A model generated the notes under the pieces. That model searched no databases and was not told the origin of the DNA. It worked only from the letters and a program-made list of their open reading frames with translations. The translations under genes and the position numbers were made by a program. A stretch of DNA of 43,290 nucleotides from NCBI GenBank assembly GCA_038093975.1, contig JBBPTG010000205.1:1-43290 (forward strand). The letters run 5' to 3'. The stretch comes from Chalciporus piperatus (lineage: Eukaryota; Basidiomycota; Agaricomycetes; Boletales; Boletaceae). Within the stretch, counting starts at the first letter, position 1. Every line of letters begins with the position of its first letter. Positions 9,609 through 20,799 of the stretch are shown here, piece after piece.

Positions 9609-9780
9609 GTCTTGGCGTGTCGCTATTTCGCTATTTGATGTCTCGGCATGTCGCTATTTGCTGTTCGCTGTCTCGGCGTGTCGCTATTTCGCTGTTTGAT
9701 GTCTCGGCATGTCGCTATTTGCTATTTTGATGTCTAGGTGTGTCGCTATTTTAATGTCTCAGTATATATGTCTCAGTATT
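9609..9780. repeat. Short tandem repeat, about 61-62 bp higher-order unit
   Basis: Repeated phrases of the type GTCTCGGCATGTCGCTATTT occur in alternating long and short forms. Full units begin at 9609, 9670 and 9732, the last one incomplete. It is a minisatellite with no coding meaning that I can see. Confidence 0.8.
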
Positions 9781-9861
9781 TTGCTATTGTCGTCATCACT
9801 GAGCGGAATCAGTGGTATAGTCGACAGATCCTTGGCATTCCTCAGCATTATGTATGCCGAA

Positions 9862-10340
9862 GGTTACTACCACTGAAATTCCATTGCCAAAGTCATTTCT
9901 GTATTTTAGAGCATGTGTAGAGTATTTAGGCAAACAAGTACAATGAGCAAAATGCATCGCCAAGCAAAATTGGCGATGTCGCCAGCATATCCTCGGTGTC
10001 CCTCTGTATTAATGTCGCCAGAGGTTGTTACTGAAATTCCATCGCCAGAGTCCTTTTTATGTTTTGGAGTGTATTTAGAGGATTTGGACATACAAGTAAA
10101 ATAAGTCAAATACATCGCCGAGTAAAATCGGTGATGTTGCCGGCATACCCTCGGCATTCAAACCCATCAATTACACTGGAGGTTATCACTGAAATTTCAA
10201 TACCAGAGTGATTAGCAGAGAATGTACAGTATTTAGGTGATTGGAGTATACAACTTGAGCTTGAAGGCCTACAAGTGAAAATCATCGCGGGGAAAAATTG
10301 GCAACCTGGGCGGCGGTGGAAACCTTCAGTGTGATTGATG
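9862..10340. repeat. Degenerate tandem repeat, about 160-bp unit, three copies
   Basis: Units begin at about 9862, 10023 and 10181, each starting GGTT followed by ACTGAAATT, then a CCAGAGT segment, a GTATTTAG segment and a CATCGCC segment. Divergence between units is high, so this is an old array. The third unit also has an inverted partner just to the right. Confidence 0.7.
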
Positions 10341-10490
10341 GCTCGGCATGCCGATGTTATGTCGCCAATGTCGCCAATGAGTTTCAATTGTAGGCCTTGT
10401 AGTACACTCTAATCACCTGAACACTCTATATCTACCAATAATTACTCTGGTATACAGGTTTCAGTGGTAGTCTCCAGCATGATTAATGGC
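10181..10490. repeat. Imperfect inverted repeat made from the 160-bp unit
   Basis: The unit at 10181-10320 is matched in reverse complement by 10375-10485 (ACTGAAA, ATACCAGAGT, GGTGATTAGAGT and AAGGCCTACAA are shared in order). The pair directly abuts the left end of the large palindrome. Confidence 0.65.
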
Positions 10491-11059
10491 TGTTTTGTGC
10501 GATGCATCAATGCTTACATAATCGCTTAGATTGCTCGTTCTCGCGCGCCGCCGGCACCTCCAGAACGCGCACGACATGTCCATTTTGGGACACATAGTTT
10601 CAACATACCCTCCCCTCACTTTTCTGCTCAACCACTCGCTTCCCTGCCCTCAGGGATTGTTCTAATTTGTTACACTAGTGCTGTACAGTGCTAGTTAGCA
10701 TTTCCGACCGCTTCAATCATTATATTAGACTGTATATAGGTAGATATCTACAAATGTCAGAAAACACAACAATGTGTTCGCATTTTTGATTGGGAGGGTA
10801 AATATGCTGCAAGGCTTGAGTCCCAAGTAGTCAATATGTATTGGAGCAAGGTCCTAGCAGCTCAGACAACAGGGAGCTGTCCCTGTGATGTAGGAGTAGA
10901 TTTCCCTCCTACCCCTGAATTACAAAAAAAGCGGTTCGCATTTTTGATCAGCCAGGTAGATATGATTTTAAAATTGATACATAGGTTTGTCATACATATA
11001 TCTACAGGATAACAGAAGCTCAGACACCAGGGGACTTCCCCTGGGATGCAGGAACAGAT

Positions 11060-11332
11060 ATGATGTACACCCCTATATACTCTGAAGCGGTCAATCCACT
11101 GATCTATACATCAGGGCAACTATCTAGGAACCTAGAATACATACATTACACTAGATCCCCAAATTTGCGAGAGGCTAGCTTCAGGATTGAGTGCAGGAGA
11201 AGGCAAATGACACACAAGAAGCGTGAGAAACTGACCAGAAACTCAGGAGACTTGCAAAAACATACCAGGAACACAACAATGTGGAGCTCAGGGTGTGATA
11301 GGAAAAGAGGGACAATCAATGGGTATCATTAG
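11060..11332 (+). CDS. Arm-encoded frame of unknown function, 90 aa
   Basis: I do not recognise the product. It begins with MMYTPIYSEAVNPLIY and ends RGTINGYH, is rich in Arg and Lys in the second half, and has a near-identical counterpart in the opposite arm (11538-11885, minus). Many differences between the two change amino acids, as expected without selection. It may be a transposition-protein remnant or simply a frame open by chance and duplicated with the arm. Confidence 0.2.
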   Translation: MMYTPIYSEAVNPLIYTSGQLSRNLEYIHYTRSPNLREASFRIECRRRQMTHKKREKLTRNSGDLQKHTRNTTMWSSGCDRKRGTINGYH

Positions 11333-11537
11333 AAACTATTCTAGCTACTGTTCCTGGCATTCTGTGCTATCAGGATGCTCAAAAAGCGAACATTGCATTC
11401 AAGTTCCCAAAAGTTCACTAGCTTGAGGCCTAAGTTAGTAGTGCTTTAATTGAGTTACTTCAGTGGGTTATAGGAGATTTACTGAGGTACCACAGAATGC
11501 TAGGTGTATGCAGTAGGCACAGTAGCTAGAATCGTTC

Positions 11538-11885
11538 CTAATGATACCCATTGACTGTCCCTCTTTTCCTATCACACCCTGAGCTCCACATTGTTGTGTT
11601 CCTGGTATGTTTTTGCAAGTCCCCTGAGTTTCTGCTCACTTTCTCACGCTTTTTGTATGACATTTGCTTTCTCCTGCACTCAATCCTGAAGCTAGCCTCT
11701 CGCAAATTTGGGGATCTAGTGTAATTTATGTATTCTATGTACCTAGATAGTTGCCCTGATGTATAGATCAGTGGATTGACCACTTCAGAGCATATAGTAA
11801 TAGGCATCATATCTATTCCTGCATCCCAGGGGAAGCCCCCTGGTGTCTGAGCTTCTGCTTTCCTGTAGATATATGTATGACACAC
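11538..11885 (-). CDS. Arm-encoded frame of unknown function, 115 aa
   Basis: This is the counterpart of the frame at 11060-11332, longer by an upstream ATG. The shared part runs through NPLIYTSGQLSR to the C-terminal NGYH. There is no recognisable domain. Both frames being open despite about 10 percent divergence is the only hint of coding. Confidence 0.2.
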   Translation of the reverse strand: MCHTYIYRKAEAQTPGGFPWDAGIDMMPITICSEVVNPLIYTSGQLSRYIEYINYTRSPNLREASFRIECRRKQMSYKKREKVSRNSGDLQKHTRNTTMWSSGCDRKRGTVNGYH

Positions 11886-12377
11886 CTATGTATAAATTTT
11901 AAAAGCAGGTCTACCTGGCTGATCAAAAATGCGAACCGCTTTTTTGTAATTCAGGGGCAGGAGGGCAATCTACTCCTACACCACAGGGACAGATCCCTGC
12001 TATCTGAGCTGCTAGGATATTGTTCCAATACATACCCACTACTTAGGAATCAAGTCTTATAACATATTTACCCAGCCAATCAAAAATGCGAACACATTTT
12101 GGGTTGTCTGACATTTGTAGATATCTACCTATATACAGTCTAAGATTACAAGTAAAGCGGTTGGAAATGCCAACTAACACTGTACAGTACTGGGATGATA
12201 AATTGGAACAATCCCTGAGGGCAGGGAAGCGAATGGTTGAGCAGAAAAGTGAGGGGAGGGTATGTTGAAACTATGTGTCCCAAAATGGACATGTTGTAGG
12301 CGTTCTGGAAGTGCCGGCGGCGCGCGAGAACGAGCAATCTAAGCGATTATGTAAGCATCGATGCATCGCACAAAACA

Positions 12378-12803
12378 TATGAAGAAATGAAGAAAAACAT
12401 ACCTAGCTATACATAGTGCCAGGACTGAAAAAAATGCGGTGTGGCTATGCTGGTGCAGGCTCATGCGAGGCTCGCGAGAGGCCCGCGGGAGGCCCCGAAG
12501 AGGCCCCGAGTGAAATTCCTGGCAAGAGCCTCCAAAGAGGGGGGGTCTAAGAGACCCATTGTTCCCTACAAGGAAAATGGGTCTGTGAGACCTCTATTGG
12601 GGCCGAAAAGTGCTGCCTGAGGTGGAAGAGGTAATGTATGGTGTGCATGCGACAGCACGAGGTCTTGATCGTTTTGAGTCAAAGAATTCAGTCAGGGGTC
12701 AATACATTTGAATCAAATTCAAGAACCAAAGATTTCCAAGTACATGTGCTAAGCCCGATATCTGTAACTGGAATATCTTGCGGGGATGCCTTCTCCACTA
12801 CCC
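12378..12803. other. Intergenic, GC-rich repeats, halogenase 3' flank
   Basis: No gene seen. At 12465-12520 there are short GC-rich repeats of GAGGCCC type. The segment nearest 12803 should contain the 3' UTR of the halogenase. Confidence 0.5.
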
Positions 12804-15041
<2,238 letters not shown>

Positions 15042-15122
15042 GTGCACTCAATTGGGAGAAGGGTAACGAATTGTATCGCCAGTTTTATGGTCCACACTAC
15101 GGCATGACGGGTCCCTACAGAC

Positions 15123-15163
15123 GTGGGGGAATGGCCCCACATCCGTAAGGGCGGCAACCCTTA
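15123..15163. promoter_or_regulatory. Two adjacent dyads upstream of the halogenase
   Basis: GTGGGG with GCCCCAC forms one inverted repeat (15123-15140). TAAGGG with CCCTTA, separated by 6 nt, forms a second (15146-15163). They lie about 80-120 bp upstream of the halogenase ATG, where a zinc-cluster or zinc-finger regulator could bind. This is a positional inference only. Confidence 0.3.
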
Positions 15164-15364
15164 TGGTGTCCTTTTTCTGCTATGTGAGAGCTGGAACCCG
15201 GTCGGAGAGGTAAAATGTGCAGCCATTCATTCATAGAACCGGTGAAACATTTCTTCACTCTTCTCACGAGCGAGTGTACTGTTGACGGCGTGAGTACTAA
15301 CCACAGTATCAAGATGGGAATGGGATCGTCACTGTCACAATCACTATCATTGACAACACGTGAA

Positions 15365-15985
15365 GAATAACATTCGTCTCACAGTCTTTACCGCCGGAAG
15401 TGACGACGAAGGACACAACTCAATATTGCTGTGTCGGTCGTTCACCCTACCCGAAGCGGACCCACTTTTGGTCAGTTTGGGGTAACCGATCCCCATCAAT
15501 GAGAATCTGGCTGTCAGTTTCGATTGCGTAGGGAAATTCTCCTACAATTTCGTCCTAATGAACACTTATTAACATCCCACCGGACCACCGCAAACGCTGA
15601 CTCTGCAATTTCACAAATTCTCGCAGGGTATACTCTCGTGAGACCGATTAGTACTCCACTCACCATGTAACACTGATTTTTGAACATTACCTATTTCACT
15701 AGTGATTACCTAGCACGGCCTAGTGCATCGTGATGTCAAGTGTGCCGCCGATCCACCTATTTTTGTGGGGATGATCACCATGTCATATTCCATCAGTTTA
15801 CAGTGTGATCCTCACTGATCCTCACCACCTTTTGCGAAGATTAACATTCACTTACCCAAATCCAGGCATTAATCTCACGGTCTGTCAAAAACGCTGAGCT
15901 TCGTTTGTGTGCACTGATCGAGTGAACCCCCTGTCGATCTCAAGTCCATCGTTGCATCTCCGCAAGCGGTCCGGGTTACTCTGTA
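15365..15985. pseudogene. Scrambled relic, inverted duplicate of 19420-19925
   Basis: Blocks here match the minus strand of the region beyond the methyltransferase. The block 15370-15540 (phrase GAATCTGGCTGTCAGTTTCG) matches about 19640-19800, and 15750-15890 (phrase TCACTTACCCAAATCCAGGC) matches about 19800-19925. The block 15930-15985 (phrase CTGTCGATCTCAAGTCCAT) matches about 19400-19450. The block order differs between copies, so rearrangement followed duplication. Stops occur in all frames. I cannot identify the parent gene. Confidence 0.6.
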
Positions 15986-16279
15986 ACACTTACGGTCGAT
16001 ACGGAAGCCGAACCTGGAGAGAGTAAGTAGGTGAGAACGGGCTTGTGTCTGTCACGGTATGCCATATGCACACTTGGAGTCCGCCCGTTGGGTTTCAGCT
16101 TGACATGCACTGACACTGGCAGCCTTCCATCTTCTAGGCCTTGGGTCCGTGCATCCATGGGAAAGACACGGGAAATCGTAAACCAGGAGTTTCGAACCTC
16201 TTTACGCCATGGATTTCCCCAAGCTCCCGAGGATCAATCGAGAGTCTAATCGATGAGCCTGAGCAGCAACTTTGTGATC

Positions 16280-16490
16280 CTATGTTCCATCAATTGCGAA
16301 GGTGCTGCTGGTGGCCGCACAATAACTGGATGTGACCTTGTCCATTACTCGGGGGAAGGTTATCAGATGTTCCTGAGTACCCGCTTGCGGACTCGGTTCA
16401 ACGACGGACTTGAGATCGACAGGGAGTCCGTACGTTCCATCAATTGCGAAGATGTGGTTGGTGGCCGCGCGATAACGGGATGTATGACCT
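16280..16490 (-). pseudogene. Duplicated exon-like relic of the same unidentified gene
   Basis: Two direct copies of a phrase starting TTCCATCAATTGCGAAG lie about 149 bp apart (about 16285 and 16434). On the minus strand the stretch between them reads open and contains LPVDLKSVV, which is also encoded in the relics near 15940 and 19430. Hence one gene family left at least three fragments around the methyltransferase. There is no start and no recognised domain. Confidence 0.4.
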
Positions 16491-16659
16491 CAGGGAAAGG
16501 TCATCACCGAAACAGATGTGATTCACGGCCCGGGCAATAATCATTCCGTGTTGCTCCCATCATTTATTCTCAAGCTTCAAGTCAAACTCGAAGATTCCTT
16601 TGTGCTACAAAATCCAGCCTCTCATTTCGACGATAGCAGCCCAAATACCTCGCTCGACG

Positions 16660-18610
16660 ATGATGGTCTCTGAACTCGATTCATTACAGGCAAACCTGAA
16701 CCAAGCACTTGACACCATTCGGGATGAGCTCAAAGCAGCAGATCTCCCCGAATACTCTAATTGCACCTCCTCAAGGCATCCGCTCGATAATCCGGACGTA
16801 CTGACGCCACCAAGGCTTTATGAAGCTCGACGGCTTGCGTTAGGTATGGGCTTCTTGACTCTTTACATATTCCTGGCCTTCATTCACCGAACATCTTGAC
16901 TAGCATGCGTGGTGAGTTGGTTGTTCCCGTTGTAGTGAAATCTTGATTGAGGCCAGGTCGCCCTCCTCTAGGGACAACTCAAATATCTCTTGCAAGTTCC
17001 CTACGAAAAAGCCGTGGAGCAGTCGTGTGCCGTGTACGATACCGCATGCTTGGACATTTTCGTCAAGACTGGTATTGTAGATACGCTTGGCGACCCTGCT
17101 CATCTTGCCGCTGGTCTACACGTTCGCGACCTCCACGAGAAACTTGACCTCAGTCCGCAGCGCCTCGTAGCCGTCCTACGATACCTTGCGACAGAGGGAT
17201 GGGTACATGAGCGCGAACGAGATGTGTTTGTTTTGAATAGGCCGGCATTGGAGCTCCTCCCCGGCAGAAATGGGAGGAATTGGGTCATGTACGTACTACT
17301 ATTAGCTCTTCTACATCTCTGATCTTTTCATCATCGGTTCCGTCCTGTAGGACAACAGGAAAGCCGAATATTGCAGCGTCTCTCGTCGACTTTATGACCC
17401 ACCCAGAATGGAAGTATTCAACATCGTCGACGCAGACTGCATTTCAGCTTGCGCACCGAACAGATGATAGCATATTTGCATATCTAAAGAAACGGCCGAG
17501 AGAACTTGCACAATGGGCATCTTCCGTACGCGTAAGTTGATCCTGAAGTAAATTCCCATTCGAACTCACCATCATCATCAACGTTCATGTAGTCAATGGG
17601 AGACACGTATCAAGCTGCACTTTCAACCGACTATCCTTGGTCGTCGCTCGACTCAAAGATCATTATAGACGTGGGGGGTGGTCAAGGTGGACTCGTGCTC
17701 TCCCTTGCTAGAATGTACGTCACGGTAAATGGAAGCTGGAAAATCAAATTGACTTTGATCTTTTCTCAGTCTTCCTAGGTGCAAGTTTGTGATACAAGAT
17801 CTCCCAGAGGTGATACCTCTCGCACGACAGAACGTGGAACAAGCGTCACCCGAGTCACTACAAGACGGTCGTATCACCCTTCAGGCCCACAACTTTTTCC
17901 AGCCTCAACCTAAGCCGACTCAAGACAGAGTCTATATTTTGAGATATATCTTGTAAGTTCTCTTTCGCGCGGCACTGAGCACTGAAGTGATCTCAAAACC
18001 ATAGGCATAGCTGGTCAGACGAGGATTGCGTATGATATCTGAGATGGCATTTTTTTCACTACCGCTGAAACCAGTTCACAGATTAAAATTCTCCGGAATA
18101 TTCAGTCGGTCGCACGGCCGGAGGTGCGTCCCTTTCGTTTGTGTCTCCAAGTTGCTCAATCTTGTGGAACAATGTAGAGCAAGATTCTTATAATTGAAAG
18201 CGTCGTAGTCCCTGCAACTGTCTCACGAGAAATCTTTCCAAAAGACAGCAAAGGACCTCTTCAATCTCCAACAGCATCTGTTTGGAAGGCGATGGGGACT
18301 TACGACTCCGAGGCATCTACTGCCCCGAATTTTGTGCCCGCTAGCTTTGGTATGAATGCTAAGATGCCCTTGGCACTTGGAGTCCACCTTATGGCGGCGT
18401 TAAATGCATATGAGCGAACCCTGGTGAGTACAGTATTTTCGCATCTGTCGGTGAGTTAGTAAAACTTTGCTTCGACAGGCGGAGTGGGAGAAAATTTTCC
18501 ATTGTTCTGGCCTCAAGATCGAGGGTGTAAATTCCCTGAGAGCCTTTACATCCGTGATCGAATGTTCAGTAGGAACCGGAGACTATCAGAGTCCAGGTGC
18601 GAAGCTATAG
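16660..18610 (+). CDS. SAM-dependent O-methyltransferase (COMT-like), 10 exons, 476 aa
   Basis: It transfers a methyl group from SAM to a hydroxyl of a small molecule. An N-terminal winged-helix dimerisation region (KLDLSPQRLVAVLRYLATEG) precedes the SAM-binding motif I DVGGGQGG (about 256-263). The catalytic-base motif is LHSWSDED, with His near 330. Exons are 16660-16843, 16904-16911, 16972-17288, 17351-17531, 17593-17714, 17779-17952, 18005-18029, 18082-18123, 18178-18423 and 18479-18610. All introns are GT-AG and the frame sums to 477 codons. Exon 2 is only 8 nt; without it the flanking exons are out of frame. ATG at 16663 is an alternative start. Its divergent neighbour is a halogenase and the next gene on the same strand is a transporter, so it is likely a tailoring enzyme. 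Confidence 0.9.
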
Positions 18611-18838
18611 GATTTGGCATACTCCACAACTAACAAATATTCGACCACTAGAAGAATGTTAACTGTTAACAGCATTGTAACATTGGTGTCACAGTGTTTC
18701 CGTCGGGATTGTTGCATGACAAGTAGACACCGTATACCAAACACTGGCATTCTGGTATATCAGAAGGATGACAGCAATTGAGATATATGGCCAATTTGAC
18801 GCTTGACGTCCACGTTATTGGGTCAACCCCCATAGCCC
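18611..18838. other. Methyltransferase 3' flank
   Basis: No gene seen between the methyltransferase stop and the relic that follows. Confidence 0.5.
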
Positions 18839-19800
18839 CTAGACAGAGCCAAGGGTCTGATGAAGACAGTCGTCCACGATAAAGTATGAAGGAAAGTATT
18901 TGCGGGAGAGTGTGAGACGCCAGCCAGAGAGGCTCATGGTTCGCACAGGAGGTGCGTCCTCGAGATCCACCAAAGCTAGTAATGCATAGATCGCAATTCT
19001 ATACCACGTTTCCCAAAACAAAAGACATAATCTAGTATGGCTGGTGCAGCAGGCTTGATGGCTGAAGCGGTTATTTGCCAGGAGAAGCGCACACTCACAG
19101 ATGACCTGAGCGCGCCTTGCGACCGTCTGAACGTTTTCCTGTCCCCCAGGCGACTCGGATGTTGGGCCCCTCGATACCTTGACGAGCCCAGACTCCAGGG
19201 AAGACAGTCGTCCCGTCCCTATCCCCTTCCCCCCTCTCACCCTTCAAACACCTCTTCACGAGCTCAATCTGTCTCGGGAACTGACTCCCGATCTCAGGTA
19301 CGAACGACCGATAGAATGCATCCGCGCCACCGCTGCCACCTGTCGATGGGGAGCCGTGAACCATGCGAGAGAAGTTGTGAGCGGATGTGAGGATGGAGTA
19401 ACCCGGGCCGCTTGCGGAGATGCAACTATGGACTTGAGATCGACAGGGAGTTCCCTCTATGTGCAATAAATGAACTTACAGCTTTTTTGACATTCAAGAC
19501 CTGAAGAACACTCCGCATTTGTGCAGGTGTCTTCGTATTCGGGGCCCGAGAGCAGAATTCGGTTGCGAGTATGGTGGTACATTCCCATCATAAAGCCGGT
19601 TCAATGAGTCCCCCCTTGTGGGAGAATTTCCCAGGGCCAACATATCTGCGCAATCGAAACTGACAGCCAGATTCTCAGCCCCAGGATCGGTCACCCCAAG
19701 CTGGCTAAAAGTGCTGTTTAGAGCTGCCCGCTTCGGGTAGACTGAACGATGTCATCAATATTGAGTTGTGTCCAAGTTCGTTGTGTCACTTCCGGCGGTA
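18839..19800 (-). pseudogene. Degenerate unidentified gene, minus strand
   Basis: Successive minus-strand frames look protein-like and may be exons of one decayed gene. They are 19494-19694 (GVTDPGAENLAVSFDCADML, then GDSLNRLYDGNVPP), 19095-19466 (SAHNFSRMVHG, then FPRQIELVKR and TVFPGVWARQ) and 18839-19240. Stops and frame changes interrupt any single reading. Parts are duplicated in inverted orientation at 15365-15985. I could not place the family. A secreted oxidoreductase or haloperoxidase came to mind but no catalytic motif supports it. Confidence 0.35.
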
Positions 19801-19929
19801 CAGACCGTGAGACTACAAGGGGGTGCCTGGATTTGGGTAAGTGATTGTTAATCTTCGCAAAAGGTGGTGAGGATCAATCTGTAGACTGATGGAATATGAC
19901 ACAGTGATCTTCGCCACAAAAATGGGACC

Positions 19930-20079
19930 ATGTACAGCGCCACGGAACACTTTGCGCACAAGATGCATTTTGGATTCAAAGCGGTGTTGGAACGAGTCAG
20001 TGGCACCACTGTCGAGAACGTAGCTGAAAAGTTTCGGCCGGTTTGGCCAATGTTTGGATCAAGTCCACGCCTTAGTTGA
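19930..20079 (+). pseudogene. Fragment of a second halogenase gene (C-terminal exon)
   Basis: The sequence starting ATGTACAGCGCCACGGAACA is a close copy of part of the last halogenase exon (about 12830-12920 on the opposite strand). It encodes MYSATEHFAHKMHFGFKAVL where the intact gene has a nearly identical stretch. It then diverges and stops at TGA 20077-20079. Only about 75 bp match, so it is a duplicated scrap without function. Its orientation is opposite to the intact halogenase, in keeping with the inverted duplication of neighbouring blocks. Confidence 0.75.
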
Positions 20080-20799
20080 ATGGTTCTGTCCACTCAAAAT
20101 TTGCTCAAGACTACTCAATCCAATTTCAATCCCATGCAGGTTCGGATTCCTGAGCAACCTTTTAACAAAATGCTAAGGTCGAGAAGCGCCGAGAACGATT
20201 ATACTGTAGCTTAAAATTCACACTACGGGGTAAAGAATCCTCTGCCAGTGGCGGCCAGTTCTTGAACCCATTCCTGATATTTGATCTCGCTCGTTTACAC
20301 CGATGACAAGCCAAGTACGCATGCAGAAAGTCATCACACGTCACCTCGGTCACTCAGTGGGCAGGGCTTCGGCAACTACAAGCCGATCGCAGTCTCCAAA
20401 AGTCTCGCGCGGCTCACGATTGAACCATCATGTAATAGCGGAATAGTAGCATATGGGAGGAAAATCCGAACGTGCATATCACGATGAGACCGTTTCCTTG
20501 GCCTTTTTCTGCTTAAAAGTGGCACTGACCAAAGAAGATCCCATCAGCTGAGCCCGTCTCCCGTCCACTGTTCTGGTTGCGACGTCGACGGTTCCCTTCA
20601 GTCCCAAAGACTTCTTATCGTCGCCCTCCGATCGTTCTGCATTGTCGGTTGTGTTCGTATCGGGTCCGCTTCGATCACCCGGTGCCGTTCCTTCCTGTAT
20701 TCGTGGTGCCAAACGCAAATCCGAGCCGTCTGTTGGTCTTCTTTGACGTCTTCTTTTACCTCCCTCAAAACTCTCACAACCCTTGGTCGTTAGCCATAA
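20080..20799. other. Intergenic, presumed transporter promoter
   Basis: No supported gene. Frames on both strands (for example 20479-20832 minus, 20577-20954 plus) lack recognisable domains and overlap the transporter start. Pyrimidine-rich tracts precede the ATG at 20800. Confidence 0.5.

Larger units (their letters stand above)
10491..12377. mobile_element. 1.9-kb near-palindromic element with about 870-bp inverted arms
   Basis: Left arm 10491 to about 11371 and right arm about 11485-12377 are reverse complements at roughly 90 percent identity by eye, around a central spacer of about 110 bp. Outer ends are TGTTTTGTGCGATGCATC and its complement. Each arm contains two diverged copies of an internal unit of about 158 bp (around 10777 and 10935) with the phrase TTCGCATTTTTGAT. 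No flanking target duplication is visible, so I cannot name the transposon class. It could be a foldback-type element or an inverted duplication. Confidence 0.75.

Noticed and set aside
16600..16899. Unspliced 99-codon frame as the methyltransferase N-terminus
   Set aside because: Its last 19 codons are intron sequence. Splicing at 16844 with the microexon gives a continuous family-like protein.
18839..19800. Calling the decayed gene a peroxidase or haloperoxidase
   Set aside because: No heme- or vanadium-binding motif could be pointed to; the idea came only from its position beside a halogenase.
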